From positions 1 through 36,386 of the forward strand of contig NZ_JADYUH010000020.1 in NCBI RefSeq assembly GCF_021531665.1: 36,386 nt of DNA, read 5' to 3'. Every line of letters starts with the position of its first letter. The stretch's first letter is position 1. Below, in pieces: positions 15,717 to 23,762 of the stretch. Under the pieces are notes generated by a model, which did not search any database, had not been told where the DNA came from, and saw only the letters and a list, made by a program, of their open reading frames with translations. This DNA is from Prevotellamassilia timonensis. Its GTDB lineage: Bacteria; Bacteroidota; Bacteroidia; Bacteroidales; Bacteroidaceae. The position numbers and the translations under genes were made by a program.

Positions 15717-16268
15717 ATGGCAACTAAAATCAGATTGCAGCGTCATGGACGCAAAGGCTATGCCTTCTACAGCATCGTCATTGCTGACGCACGCGCACCA
15801 CGCGATGGTAAGTTTACTGAAAAGATTGGTACCTACAACCCCAACACCAATCCTGCCACAGTAGATTTGAATTTTGAACGCGCTCTTTACTGGGTAGAGA
15901 CCGGCGCACAGCCCACCGACACCGTTCGCAACATTCTCTCTCGCGAAGGTGTGATGCTCATGAAGCACCTCAGAGGTGGTGTTCGCAAAGGCGCTTTCGA
16001 TGAAGCTGCTGCCACTGCCAAGTTTGAAGCTTGGAAACAGCAGAAGAACGAAAAAGCAAACGCTTTCGCCAGCAAGAAAGCCGCTGAGAAAGAAGCTGAC
16101 CTCAAGGCTCGTCTCGAGGCTGAAAAGAAAGTCAGCGACAAAATTGCTGAGCGCGTGAAGGAAAAGAAAGCTGCATTGGCTGCAGCACAGGCTGAAGCTG
16201 AAGCCGCTGCAAATGCAGAAGCAGAAGAAGCAGCAGCTGAAAACGCTGAAGCATCTGCTGAAGCATAA
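15717..16268 (+). CDS. rpsP: 30S ribosomal protein S16 with long C-terminal extension
   Basis: The first 90 or so residues are canonical S16: [30 protein letters not shown], then EKIGTYNP and [23 protein letters not shown]16 binds 16S rRNA early in assembly of the small subunit. The other half, to residue 183, is a Lys/Ala/Glu-rich, probably helical tail ([19 protein letters not shown] and repeated AEAEAAA). Such tails are common in Bacteroidetes S16 and absent from the roughly 82-residue Escherichia coli protein. The gene has its own -7 element and a strong terminator, so it is probably transcribed alone and not with trmD/rplS as in Proteobacteria. Confidence 0.97.
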   Translation: MATKIRLQRHGRKGYAFYSIVIADARAPRDGKFTEKIGTYNPNTNPATVDLNFERALYWVETGAQPTDTVRNILSREGVMLMKHLRGGVRKGAFDEAAATAKFEAWKQQKNEKANAFASKKAAEKEADLKARLEAEKKVSDKIAERVKEKKAALAAAQAEAEAAANAEAEEAAAENAEASAEA

Positions 16269-16291
16269 TCAAATCTTTTCAAAATCAAAAG

Positions 16292-16331
16292 AACTGCGTT
16301 GCACTCGCATGAGTTGCAACGCAGTTTTTTT
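16292..16331 (+). terminator. Rho-independent terminator of rpsP
   Basis: AACTGCGTTGCA (16292-16303) pairs with TGCAACGCAGTT, and additional CTC/GAG pairs close around the loop. Seven T residues follow the stem on the + strand. It ends 24-63 bases after the rpsP stop. Confidence 0.9.
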
Positions 16332-16380
16332 AGGGTTCGCCCGACATGAGCGCTGTGTGCCAGAAGAAAATGAAGTAAGA

Positions 16381-16415
16381 CAATCCGAGTGAAACACCGC
16401 AATCCGAGTGAAACA
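16381..16415. repeat. Short direct repeat, 16 bp, two copies
   Basis: CAATCCGAGTGAAACA occurs at 16381-16396 and again at 16400-16415, 19 bases apart from start to start. It lies in the gap between the rpsP terminator and the convergent nucleoside phosphorylase gene. It is too small for a CRISPR array. Confidence 0.85.
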
Positions 16416-16555
16416 AGGCTGTACGGTGGATCGGAGCAAAGGAAAGAAAGAGGCGAAGGGTGAGTGGAAGGAAGTGAAATGCTGACGTTCCTTGTGCATT
16501 TTTCATCGGTTTCATCGTGCTTTTGGCACTCACCCTTTTTCGGAACTGCGTGCGG

Positions 16556-17434
16556 TCAGAGTCTTTCGAGGACAGTTTGGATGAGTCCCTCGATGCCCTG
16601 TTTGTAGCGTGTGTCGGCTTCGCCGCCTAAGCGGTTGGCGATGACCATGCAACACGTCAGAGCTTTGTGCCCCATCATTTTTGAGAGTCCTGCGACCGCA
16701 CTGCTTTCCATTTCGAAGTTGGTGATGCGGCGTCCCTCCCATTCAAAACTTTCAATTTTTGCGTTTGCCTCGGGGTCTGCCAACGGGAGACGGAGACGGC
16801 GACCCTGCGGACCATAGAAACCACCGCAAGCCACGGTGATGCCGCGAACCATGTCTTCTCCAGCCACGCGCTCCAGCAGTTCCGAGTCTGCACCGACCAC
16901 GTAGGGATGGGCGATGCACTGATTCCCCTTCCAATTCATGTGCCGGCAAAAGGCTGCTTCCATGTCCAAACGACATGCCGCGTCACGTCCGCCATAGAAA
17001 TTCAGAAGGCCGTCAAAACCAATGCTGAACGCAGAGGCGACATAGGTTCCGATGGGCGTGAACGGTTGCAGACCGCCACACGTGCCAATTCTCACCACGG
17101 TCAGGCTTCGCAGCGTCGGCTTCACCGTACGTGTTTCAAAATCTATGTTTGCCAGGGCGTCGAGTTCGTTCAGCACGATGTCAATGTTGTCGCAGCCGAT
17201 GCCCGTTGAAACGACCGTCATGCGTTTTCCGCGGAAAGTGCCGGTGATGGTGCGAAACTCACGGTTTGAGATGTCGCACTCCTTCGTTTCAAAATGATTT
17301 GCCACGAGCGGCACACGTCCCGGGTCGCCGACGAGAATCACCGTGTCGGCAAGTTGCTGCGGTTTGACATGAAGATGAAATATGCTGCCATCAGCATTGA
17401 TGATGAGCTCAGAGGATGGAATTGCGTTTTTCAT
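16556..17434 (-). CDS. Nucleoside phosphorylase (uridine phosphorylase-like)
   Basis: A 292-residue cytoplasmic enzyme of the PNP/UDP phosphorylase family. It splits nucleosides with phosphate into base and ribose 1-phosphate for salvage. Visible blocks are the phosphate-binding loop VGDPGRVPLVANHF, STGIGCDNIDIVLNELDAL, VRIGTCGGLQP and, near the ribose site, NFEMESSAVAGLSKMMGHK. The FEMESSA motif is strongly typical of the family, and the set fits uridine phosphorylase-like members better than hexameric purine enzymes. Base specificity is not proven. The start at 17434 (MKNAIPSSELIINADGS) is preferred. An ATG three codons upstream (17443) is equally possible. The exported PD40 gene ends 24-33 bases upstream on the same strand. 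Confidence 0.9.
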   Translation of the reverse strand: MKNAIPSSELIINADGSIFHLHVKPQQLADTVILVGDPGRVPLVANHFETKECDISNREFRTITGTFRGKRMTVVSTGIGCDNIDIVLNELDALANIDFETRTVKPTLRSLTVVRIGTCGGLQPFTPIGTYVASAFSIGFDGLLNFYGGRDAACRLDMEAAFCRHMNWKGNQCIAHPYVVGADSELLERVAGEDMVRGITVACGGFYGPQGRRLRLPLADPEANAKIESFEWEGRRITNFEMESSAVAGLSKMMGHKALTCCMVIANRLGGEADTRYKQGIEGLIQTVLERL

Positions 17435-17467
17435 AAGTCCCAATAATTTTTATTTTTCAAATCAAAT

Positions 17468-18739
17468 TCAGTTCGTTTGTTGCAGTTCTGCTTTTCGGTA
17501 GTTTTTCTCCAGTTCGCGGAGATGATTCTTCGTTTCTTTCACTGCTTCGTTCAATTCTGTCAAACGTTTACGAATATTCTCGTGGCGTTGCCCCGCGGCA
17601 TAGGTTCGCTGAATGACATCACGTTCCGTCAAGAGGTGGGCAAGTTTGTCAATGGTGGCATCTGCTTCTTGTGCGATGCGTTTTGCGGCAGGACTTGCAA
17701 ATTCTTCAAGAGAATGATAGATGCGGTTGTCCGAGACCACGTAGGTTCTCTTCACGCTTTGCTTCGTTCCCCCCGGATGTTGCAGGAGTTTCTCAAGACG
17801 TGCACGCCCTTCCTTGACGACTTCGGTGTTGGACTGCGTCAGTTTGACGTTTGAGAGTGTGGCAAATGCCACTGTGTTCTCCATGTCGTCGTCCGAGGCT
17901 TCAACCACCTCCCTCTCTTCGTTTGGCACGAAGGTGAAGACCCTCACGCTGTCTTTTCCACATCCACGATTGCTGACAAACCATCCCAGTTGGTTGGTTT
18001 CGTCAACAGCATAGAAAAAGTCATCGTCGAGCGAGCAGAAAGGCATGCCCTTTGATTCCGGCTTAAGAAATGTACGAGAAGAAGGGTCATAGCGTGTGAC
18101 AAAAATGTCCGTTCCACCGAGACTCCCTTCACCTGAGGCAGCATAGAAAACCGTCATGCCGTCCTGCATGACAAAGGGACAGTCTCTGTTCTGCCCGTTT
18201 CCTTGAAGCCCCGGCAGAGGGATGGGGCGGCTCCAGCCTTCGCTGCGCAGGAAGGAAGTCCAAAGTCCCATTCCTTTTCCTGCACTGTCCGCTGCAGCAA
18301 ACCAAATGCGGTCGCGCAAGTCGTTAATGCACACCACCTTTCCCAGTTTAACCGGCAGGGGATTCAGTTTTGCTTTCCATTGCTCCATGCTTTCCCATTT
18401 TGCGCAAGATCCGCGGAGCGGGAGGTGGTTCAGTAAGTCCACCAGCGGAACGATGCGGCTTTCCAAAACGGTCACCTTTTCCGTCGCGTTGAGCATGTCC
18501 GCGCCAAGTCTTGCGGTGGCAGCAATTTGATTTGCTTCCGCACCGGTGCAATCTGCTTTCCCATTGTCAATGGCAGCAATGACTTCGTCAAAAGCATAAC
18601 GTTGCAGGAGTTCTGAAACTTTCACTTTCGGTTCGGGCTGACGGGATGTGCGTCTCCGCGTCTGTGCGTGGAGCGGCAGGCAGAGAGCGAGAGCAAGAGA
18701 AAGGAGAAAGTAGCGATGAAGGATTTTGGGGAAAGACAT
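17468..18739 (-). CDS. Exported PD40-type beta-propeller protein with C-terminal coiled coil
   Basis: A 423-residue protein with a signal peptide ending LPLHAQ near residue 26. The middle part (about 130-275) carries PD40-like propeller blades, for example FVMQDGMTVFYAASGEGSLGGTDIFVTRYD and DDDFFYAVDETNQLGWFVSNRG. The last 70 residues are charged and predicted coiled coil (KRLTELNEAVKETKNHLRELEKNYRK). Similar PD40 proteins with OmpA domains occur in Bacteroidetes envelopes (PorE-like), but this one has no OmpA domain. Function is unknown; an envelope or periplasmic binding role is a guess. It is likely co-transcribed with the nucleoside phosphorylase, with no functional link obvious. Confidence 0.8.
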   Translation of the reverse strand: MSFPKILHRYFLLSLALALCLPLHAQTRRRTSRQPEPKVKVSELLQRYAFDEVIAAIDNGKADCTGAEANQIAATARLGADMLNATEKVTVLESRIVPLVDLLNHLPLRGSCAKWESMEQWKAKLNPLPVKLGKVVCINDLRDRIWFAAADSAGKGMGLWTSFLRSEGWSRPIPLPGLQGNGQNRDCPFVMQDGMTVFYAASGEGSLGGTDIFVTRYDPSSRTFLKPESKGMPFCSLDDDFFYAVDETNQLGWFVSNRGCGKDSVRVFTFVPNEEREVVEASDDDMENTVAFATLSNVKLTQSNTEVVKEGRARLEKLLQHPGGTKQSVKRTYVVSDNRIYHSLEEFASPAAKRIAQEADATIDKLAHLLTERDVIQRTYAAGQRHENIRKRLTELNEAVKETKNHLRELEKNYRKAELQQTN

Positions 18740-18866
18740 GTTTTTCGGGTTGTGAAATTAAGGATGATGTGCGGTGACCGTTTCAGCCACATGGCTGCTT
18801 TATATATAAATAAGCGTAAGGCGGAAGCCGGCAGTGCTTAATGCGGCACAAGTCACCAAGACGGCT

Positions 18867-18874
18867 CAAAATTA
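18867..18874 (-). promoter_or_regulatory. Candidate -7 element for the PD40 gene
   Basis: CAAAATTA on plus reads TAATTTTG on minus, an exact TAnnTTTG match about 130 bases upstream of the PD40 start. No convincing -33 partner is seen. Confidence 0.3.
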
Positions 18875-19039
18875 CGATTTATATTTCAAGAACGGCATAA
18901 AACCGCATTTTCTTCGCTTTTTTTAGTTCTATAGCACAAAAAATCCGTCAAGTCATGAGAAAAACACGTCAGCTTCCGAGGAAAGGAGCACAGTTTTACC
19001 TCCAAACTTTCTTGCAGAAGCGGAAAAAACGCCGATAAG

Positions 19040-19071
19040 TTTGGCTTTTCTACCGCCATGCCGTATTTTTG
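19040..19071 (+). promoter_or_regulatory. Bacteroidetes-type promoter of rsmE
   Basis: TTTG at 19040-19043 is followed after 20 bases by TATTTTTG at 19064-19071. This matches the TTTG-N19-21-TAnnTTTG layout recognised by the Bacteroidetes primary sigma factor. Transcription would start near 19078, giving a leader of about 80 bases. Confidence 0.65.
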
Positions 19072-19156
19072 TACTTAAATCAAACTTAGGCTCGCCTCGG
19101 ATTGGTACAAAATCCACTCAAATCGTAACCCGTTTTTTATAAACCGACCTCTTTCC

Positions 19157-19915
19157 ATGAAAGAAAAACACTTGTTCTATGCCGACTCAACTTCCATCGC
19201 TCAAGGAGTTTTGAGTGAAGAAGAGTCCCGTCATGCCCTCAAGGCACTGCGTGTGAAGCCGGGAGAAATCATTTGGTTGACCGATGGAAACGGCACTTTT
19301 CACGAGGCAAGGGTGACGGAGACAGACAAAAGGAATTGTTGGTTTCAGACAGAACGCACGCTTCCCGACACACCGCGCTGGAAAGGACGAATCCGCATCG
19401 CTGTCGCCCCAACAAAAAACGCGGATCGAACGGAATGGCTTCTCGAAAAGGCAACGGAAATCGGTGTTGATGAGTTCATTCTCCTCAAATGTGCCCACGC
19501 AGAGCGCAAGTCCGTCAATCGAGAACGCTTGGAGCGGATTGCCATCAGTGCCATGAAACAAAGCTACAAGGCATCAAAGCCCGTCATCACCGAGATGACC
19601 GCTTTTGATGATTTCCTTCAAATGCTTGCTCCCGACACCCAACGTCTTATTGCTCACTGCCACGAAGCAGACGACAAAGACCCAGATTCTTTTGACTTGA
19701 CGCCCGCCGCGTCCGTCTTTCTCGGCGATATCGTTGAACCTGACGCCGACACCGTCGTTGCCATCGGACCGGAAGGCGACTTTTCTCCCGAAGAAGTGGA
19801 AAAAGCCTTGAAAAACGGTTTTCGTGCTGTCAGTCTCGGTGAAAGCCGACTCAGAACCGAAACCGCTGCCTTGGTTGCCGTCCATACGATGTCACTCATC
19901 AAACGCCGCCACTGA
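19157..19915 (+). CDS. rsmE: 16S rRNA (uracil(1498)-N(3))-methyltransferase
   Basis: A 252-residue SPOUT-fold enzyme that methylates U1498 of 16S rRNA in the assembled 30S subunit. The N-terminal PUA-like part (EEESRHALKALRVKPGEIIWLTDG) and the catalytic domain are both typical. The latter shows KNADRTEWLLEKATEIGVDEFILLKCAHAERK, and its knot region is IGPEGDFSPEEVE, then LGESRLRTETAALVA. The GPEGDFS and LGxxxLRxETA motifs define the S-adenosylmethionine-binding trefoil knot. It has its own promoter and is followed after 131 bases by the kinase-RapZ fusion gene. Confidence 0.96.
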   Translation: MKEKHLFYADSTSIAQGVLSEEESRHALKALRVKPGEIIWLTDGNGTFHEARVTETDKRNCWFQTERTLPDTPRWKGRIRIAVAPTKNADRTEWLLEKATEIGVDEFILLKCAHAERKSVNRERLERIAISAMKQSYKASKPVITEMTAFDDFLQMLAPDTQRLIAHCHEADDKDPDSFDLTPAASVFLGDIVEPDADTVVAIGPEGDFSPEEVEKALKNGFRAVSLGESRLRTETAALVAVHTMSLIKRRH

Positions 19916-19945
19916 AAACCTTGCTAACATCGCCTCCGCTATCAT

Positions 19946-19970
19946 AAGGAGTGTCGTATGGAACACCCCT
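19946..19970. repeat. Possible relic of the MITE-like element
   Basis: AAGGAGTGT, six unrelated bases and GAACACCCCT form an interrupted inverted repeat. The two halves match the outermost bases of the element copies at 24561-24748 (right end ...GAACACTCCTT) and 32314-32391 (...GAACACCCCT). It could be an extreme internal deletion that kept only the ends. The match is short, so chance is not excluded. Confidence 0.35.
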
Positions 19971-20046
19971 AAAATATAGGTTGAGTTTCGAATTAGTGAA
20001 GAATGCTCTAATAGTCGGAAAACAACCAAAATGAAAACGCTTTCTC

Positions 20047-21561
20047 ATGAAGAAACTCATTGAACTCTACACTCAATGCTTCGGCATGGCTCCCACCAAA
20101 GCCGTCAGTCTGCCTAAAGCAGGAAGCAATCGTCACTACGTCAGACTCTTTGATGACAAAGGTCAGTCCGTCATTGGTGTGGATGGACCGGATGTGGAAG
20201 AAAACCATTGCTTCGTCTATCTCGCCAGCCATTTCTCCAAGCGAAACCTCCCCGTGCCTAAAATCTTTGCGATGAACGATTCCGAGACATGCTATCTTCA
20301 GCAAGATCTCGGCGTCACTTCACTCTATGAGAAGCTCGCGCCGGCAAGAAAAAACAATTTTTCCTATGGCAAGGCAGAACGAACCATGCTCTCAAAAACC
20401 ATTCGTGCGTTGGCACACGTGCAGGTCGAAGGGTCCGAAGAACTTGACTACTCTCGCTGTCTCGAACCTCGGAAGTTTGACAGCCGCGCCGTCATGTTTG
20501 ATTTGAACTACTTCAAATATTGCTTTCTCAAACCGATAGAAGTTCCTGTGAACGAAATACTTCTGCAAGATGATTTTGAACGTCTTGCCCGCCGACTCGG
20601 GGGACAGGAGCAGAACGTAGGGTTTATGTACAGAGACTTTCAGGCGCGCAATGTCATGTGGAAAGAGACAGCGGTTGAGGGCAGTGAGAGCGATGGCGGT
20701 ACTCCGTTCTTCATAGATTTCCAAGGCGGCATGAGTGGTCCGATGGCGTATGACGTTGCCTCCTTCCTCTGGCAGGCATCCTCTTCCTTCTCCTCCGAAT
20801 TGCGTGAAGAAATGATTGCGGACTATTTGGACGAGGTTCAAAAACTCTCGCCCGAACATTTGGCACGGGTGCATTTCGACGCCGCCATTTTCCGTCAGCA
20901 GTTGCGCACCGTTGTCGCCTTCCGCCTGCTGCAAGTGCTTGGTGCCTACGGACTTCGCGGTTTCTTCGAACGCAAGAAATATTTTCTTGACAGCATCCCT
21001 CCTGCGCTTCAGAATTTGCTTCAAATCGCCGAGACGGGAGAACTGAACGATTGTCCCACCCTTCTTGACCTCATTCGCAGACTCGCTGCCATGCCCCGTT
21101 TCGCTCCGAAAAAAACGCAGGGTGTCGAAAACAAGAGCAGTGACAAAAAACTGGTGGTCAAGGTATTCAGTTTCAGTTATAAAAAAGGAATTCCCGCCGA
21201 CGACAGTGGCAACGGAGGCGGTTATGTCTTTGACTGTCGCGGACTCCACAACCCCGGTCGTTATGAGCAGTACAAGAAGCTGACGGGACGCGACCAAGAA
21301 GTCATTCGCTTCTTGGAAGAAGACGGTGAAATCACTGTTTTCCTCAATGAAATCTATAAACTTGCTGATGCCCATGTGGAGAACTATCTTTTGCGCGGTT
21401 TCTCCAGTTTGCAATTCTGTTTTGGTTGCACGGGCGGACAGCACCGCAGCGTTTATGGCGCGGAACATCTCGCTCACCATCTTCACGAAAAATTCGACGT
21501 GGAGGTACGACTTTGCCACCGCGAACAAGGTGTGGAAGAAGTGCTTCGAAGAAAAGAATAA
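20047..21561 (+). CDS. Fusion of aminoglycoside-phosphotransferase-like kinase and RapZ C-terminal domain
   Basis: A 504-residue two-domain protein. Residues 1-340 are an APH/choline-kinase fold. The predicted catalytic Asp197 is in MYRDFQARNVMW and the metal-binding Asp224 in FIDFQGGMSGPMAYDVASF. This part resembles AmgK-type amino-sugar 1-kinases of cell-wall recycling. From about residue 368 to the end is the RapZ C-terminal domain: FDCRGLHNPGR (Asp396, Arg398) and FGCTGGQHRSVYGAE (460-474). In Escherichia coli RapZ this domain binds glucosamine-6-phosphate. The P-loop N-terminal domain of RapZ is absent. A role in phosphorylating or sensing amino sugars is inference. Start at 20047 agrees with the domain start. 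Confidence 0.88.
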   Translation: MKKLIELYTQCFGMAPTKAVSLPKAGSNRHYVRLFDDKGQSVIGVDGPDVEENHCFVYLASHFSKRNLPVPKIFAMNDSETCYLQQDLGVTSLYEKLAPARKNNFSYGKAERTMLSKTIRALAHVQVEGSEELDYSRCLEPRKFDSRAVMFDLNYFKYCFLKPIEVPVNEILLQDDFERLARRLGGQEQNVGFMYRDFQARNVMWKETAVEGSESDGGTPFFIDFQGGMSGPMAYDVASFLWQASSSFSSELREEMIADYLDEVQKLSPEHLARVHFDAAIFRQQLRTVVAFRLLQVLGAYGLRGFFERKKYFLDSIPPALQNLLQIAETGELNDCPTLLDLIRRLAAMPRFAPKKTQGVENKSSDKKLVVKVFSFSYKKGIPADDSGNGGGYVFDCRGLHNPGRYEQYKKLTGRDQEVIRFLEEDGEITVFLNEIYKLADAHVENYLLRGFSSLQFCFGCTGGQHRSVYGAEHLAHHLHEKFDVEVRLCHREQGVEEVLRRKE

Positions 21562-21663
21562 GTTGCTGCGAAGGAAGGCACAAGCCTTGAAAAGGAAAGA
21601 ATAAGTTTAAAACCTTGCCGTTTTTCTGCTTTTACCCCTAATTTTCCCTAAAAAAACAGTGCT

Positions 21664-21698
21664 TTTGAACAAGTCAAAAGAAGAAAACACTACTTTTG
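21664..21698 (+). promoter_or_regulatory. Candidate promoter of the small TPR gene
   Basis: TACTTTTG (21691-21698) is an exact -7 match. TTTG at 21664-21667 lies 23 bases upstream, slightly more than the usual spacing. The start codon at 21733 is 34 bases downstream of the -7 element. It could also drive the ferredoxin-oxidoreductase genes that follow. Confidence 0.45.
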
Positions 21699-21732
21699 TC
21701 AAAACGAAGAAACTCGAAGAATCTTTTCAACC

Positions 21733-22041
21733 ATGGTTTTAGCGATGAATTTCAACTCCACCGACAACGACAAATTGACTGCTCGCATTCAAAAAGCCTT
21801 GGAAGAAGGGAAACTCAAAGAGGCTGAGACGGTCTGCGAAGAGTTTGAAAAGTCCTTCGGACAAACCGGTGAAGTTTTCTTTTGGAAAGGTCGCATCGCC
21901 ATGAAGCAAAGCCGATGGGGCGAAGCCATCAGTTTCTTCCAACAAGCGGAAAACCTCGACGGACATCCTGCCGCCGCAGAATGCCGAAACATGCTGAACG
22001 ACATCCTGAACTTCTATCACAAAGACCTCTATAATCCCTGA
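21733..22041 (+). CDS. Small TPR-like protein
   Basis: A 102-residue soluble protein with no signal peptide and two to three helical TPR-like hairpins: ALEEGKLKEAETVCEEFEKSFGQ, then VFFWKGRIAMKQSRWGEAISFFQQAENLDG and a final helix AECRNMLNDILNFYHKDLYNP. Trp and Gly positions in the second unit fit the TPR consensus. It lies directly upstream of the 2-oxoacid:ferredoxin oxidoreductase operon and may be co-transcribed with it. A scaffold or assembly role is possible but unproven. A second ATG at 21745 is an alternative start. Confidence 0.8.
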   Translation: MVLAMNFNSTDNDKLTARIQKALEEGKLKEAETVCEEFEKSFGQTGEVFFWKGRIAMKQSRWGEAISFFQQAENLDGHPAAAECRNMLNDILNFYHKDLYNP

Positions 22042-22141
22042 GAGCCGCTGACCAAGAAGCACGTTTCGACATCTTTCAACTTTCGCCGCTTGCCAATTCC
22101 AAAAATCTTTCTGTAACCAAGATTATTTCAAACAGATAATA

Positions 22142-22381
22142 ATGAGTAAGATCAAAGGAGCTGTCACCATCAACACAGAACGCTGCAAAGGCTGCGCGCT
22201 CTGTGTGACGGCTTGTCCGACTAAAACACTCGCCCTCTCCACAGGCGAGGTGAATCACAAAGGATATGCTTTCGCCGTCGTGAAAAACGACAACTGCATC
22301 GGCTGTGCCTCTTGCGGTTTGGTCTGTCCTGACGGTTGCATCAGCGTCTATCGCAAAAAAATTGAAACGCCCAATGAATGA
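22142..22381 (+). CDS. Ferredoxin-type delta subunit of 2-oxoacid:ferredoxin oxidoreductase (2x 4Fe-4S)
   Basis: A 79-residue protein with two bacterial ferredoxin motifs, CKGCALCVTACPTK (first cluster) and CIGCASCGLVCPDGC (second). All eight cluster ligands are present. It carries electrons from the thiamine-diphosphate site of the oxidoreductase encoded next door to soluble ferredoxin. Its last codons overlap the alpha-subunit start by 8 bases (ATGAATGA), so the two are translationally coupled. As the first gene of the set, this fits the vor/kor arrangement common in Bacteroidales. Confidence 0.94.
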   Translation: MSKIKGAVTINTERCKGCALCVTACPTKTLALSTGEVNHKGYAFAVVKNDNCIGCASCGLVCPDGCISVYRKKIETPNE

Positions 22382-23453
22382 AGAAGTTCTCCTTTTGAAA
22401 GGAAACGAAGCCATTGCCCACGCCGCCGTCAGATGTGGCTGTGACGGCTACTTTGGCTATCCCATCACGCCGCAAAGCGAAGTGCTCGAAACGCTTGCCG
22501 AAATTGAGCCGTGGAAAACCACCGGAATGATTGTGTTGCAGGCAGAGAGCGAAGTGGCATCCATCAACATGCTCTACGGAGGTGGCGGAACGGGAAAACG
22601 AGTCATGACTTCCTCCTCCTCGCCCGGCATCGCGCTGATGCAGGAAGGAATCAGTTATATGGCAGGTGCCGAAATCCCCGGTCTCATCGTCAATGTCCAA
22701 AGAGGAGGTCCCGGACTTGGAACCATTCAACCCTCGCAGAGTGACTACAATCAGGCGACGCGTGGCGGTGGAAATGGAGACTATGAAGTCATTGTGCTTG
22801 CTCCCGCTTCGGTGCAGGAGATGGCAGACTTCGTGGACTTGGCTTTTGAACTTGCTTTCAAATATCGCAACCCCGCCATTATTCTTTCCGATGGTGTCAT
22901 CGGTCAAATGATGGAAAAGGTCGTGTTGCCGCCCATGAAACCTCGTCGTACGGAAGAAGAAATTGCCAAAGAATGTCCTTGGGCAGCCAATGGACACGGA
23001 CTCAAACAAAGAGGCGTCAACGTCATTACTTCTCTCGAACTCGACCCGGCGAAAATGGAGGAAAAAAACCACAAACTCCAAGAAAAATATCGTCAAATCA
23101 AAGAAAACGAGGTGCGCTACGAAACCAAAGACCTCGAAGACGCAGAACTCGCCATTGTGGCTTTTGGCTCCGCAGCGCGCATCTCACAGAAAGCCATTGA
23201 AATTGCACGCGAGCAGGGCATCAAAGTCGGACTTTTCCGTCCCATTACACTCTGGCCCTTCCCCCAAGAAGAAATCGCCGAACTTTCAAAAAAACTGAAA
23301 GGAATCTTGGTTGTAGAAATCAATGCCGGACAAATGGTCTATGACGTTCGCTATGCCGTGGAAGGAAGAGTGCCCGTGAAACACTACGGCAGACTCGGAG
23401 GCATTGTTCCAGACCCCGACGAAATCATTGAAGTACTGAAACAATTTGACTGA
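22374..23453 (+). CDS. vorB: 2-oxoacid:ferredoxin oxidoreductase alpha subunit (VorB-like)
   Basis: A 359-residue subunit of the enzyme that decarboxylates branched-chain or other 2-oxoacids to acyl-CoA, with ferredoxin as electron acceptor. Characteristic blocks are GNEAIAHAAVRCGCDGYFGYPITPQSEVLE, then SSSPGIALMQEGISYMAGAEIPGLIVNVQRGGPGLGTIQPSQSDY and the C-terminal domain LWPFPQEEIAELSKKLKGILVVEINAGQM. The YPITP motif and the GPGLGT loop place it with VorB/KorA alpha subunits. Valine-type (3-methyl-2-oxobutanoate) preference is the usual annotation in this phylum, but it is not provable here. The start at 22374 replaces a longer in-frame start (22305) that lies inside the ferredoxin gene. 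Confidence 0.93.
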   Translation: MNEEVLLLKGNEAIAHAAVRCGCDGYFGYPITPQSEVLETLAEIEPWKTTGMIVLQAESEVASINMLYGGGGTGKRVMTSSSSPGIALMQEGISYMAGAEIPGLIVNVQRGGPGLGTIQPSQSDYNQATRGGGNGDYEVIVLAPASVQEMADFVDLAFELAFKYRNPAIILSDGVIGQMMEKVVLPPMKPRRTEEEIAKECPWAANGHGLKQRGVNVITSLELDPAKMEEKNHKLQEKYRQIKENEVRYETKDLEDAELAIVAFGSAARISQKAIEIAREQGIKVGLFRPITLWPFPQEEIAELSKKLKGILVVEINAGQMVYDVRYAVEGRVPVKHYGRLGGIVPDPDEIIEVLKQFD

Positions 23454-23521
23454 CAACCTCTTGTTTCTCTCTAAGCCTTTCTCTTTTCTCAAGAAACATT
23501 TCACACCTCCCAAGAAAACTC

Positions 23522-23725
23522 ATGCTGTCCCCCACAGAAAAATCCCCAGGGAAACACCGCAAGACGCGCAACGTCATCAACCTCGTCTTCATCGTCGTGG
23601 CAATTGTCGCCATGGCAGGCATTGCTCTTTCCCCCTCCCCGACTCCGCCGGTTTGGTTCGTTGTGGGTTTGGCAGCCGTTCTCATCAAAATGATTGAAGT
23701 CACTTGGCGCATGATGGACCGCTAA
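23522..23725 (+). CDS. Small two-helix membrane protein inside the oxidoreductase operon
   Basis: A 67-residue protein with a basic N-terminus (KSPGKHRKTRN) and two hydrophobic helices, about residues 19-36 (VINLVFIVVAIVAMAGIAL) and 43-58 (PVWFVVGLAAVLIKM). It lies between the alpha and beta subunit genes, in the same direction. No family function is known to me. It could attach the oxidoreductase to the membrane or act as a small assembly factor; both are inference. Reading frame, position and composition support a real gene. Confidence 0.72.
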   Translation: MLSPTEKSPGKHRKTRNVINLVFIVVAIVAMAGIALSPSPTPPVWFVVGLAAVLIKMIEVTWRMMDR

Positions 23726-23762
23726 GAAAAACGTAAGCCTCTCGCCAGGTTCTCGCCACATA

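Larger units (their letters stand above)
18740..19156. other. 417-bp divergent intergenic region
   Basis: No coding sequence is supported between the minus-strand PD40 gene and the plus-strand rsmE. It contains a short inverted repeat CAGCCA-CA-TGGCTG (18784-18797) near the PD40 start and a minus-strand -7 element (18867-18874). A good plus-strand promoter (19040-19071) lies in the right part. The rest is AT-rich and unremarkable. Confidence 0.65.

Noticed and set aside
20392-21528. Minus-strand open frame of 378 codons under the kinase-RapZ gene
   Set aside because: The plus strand shows intact APH and RapZ motifs; the minus frame has no domain.
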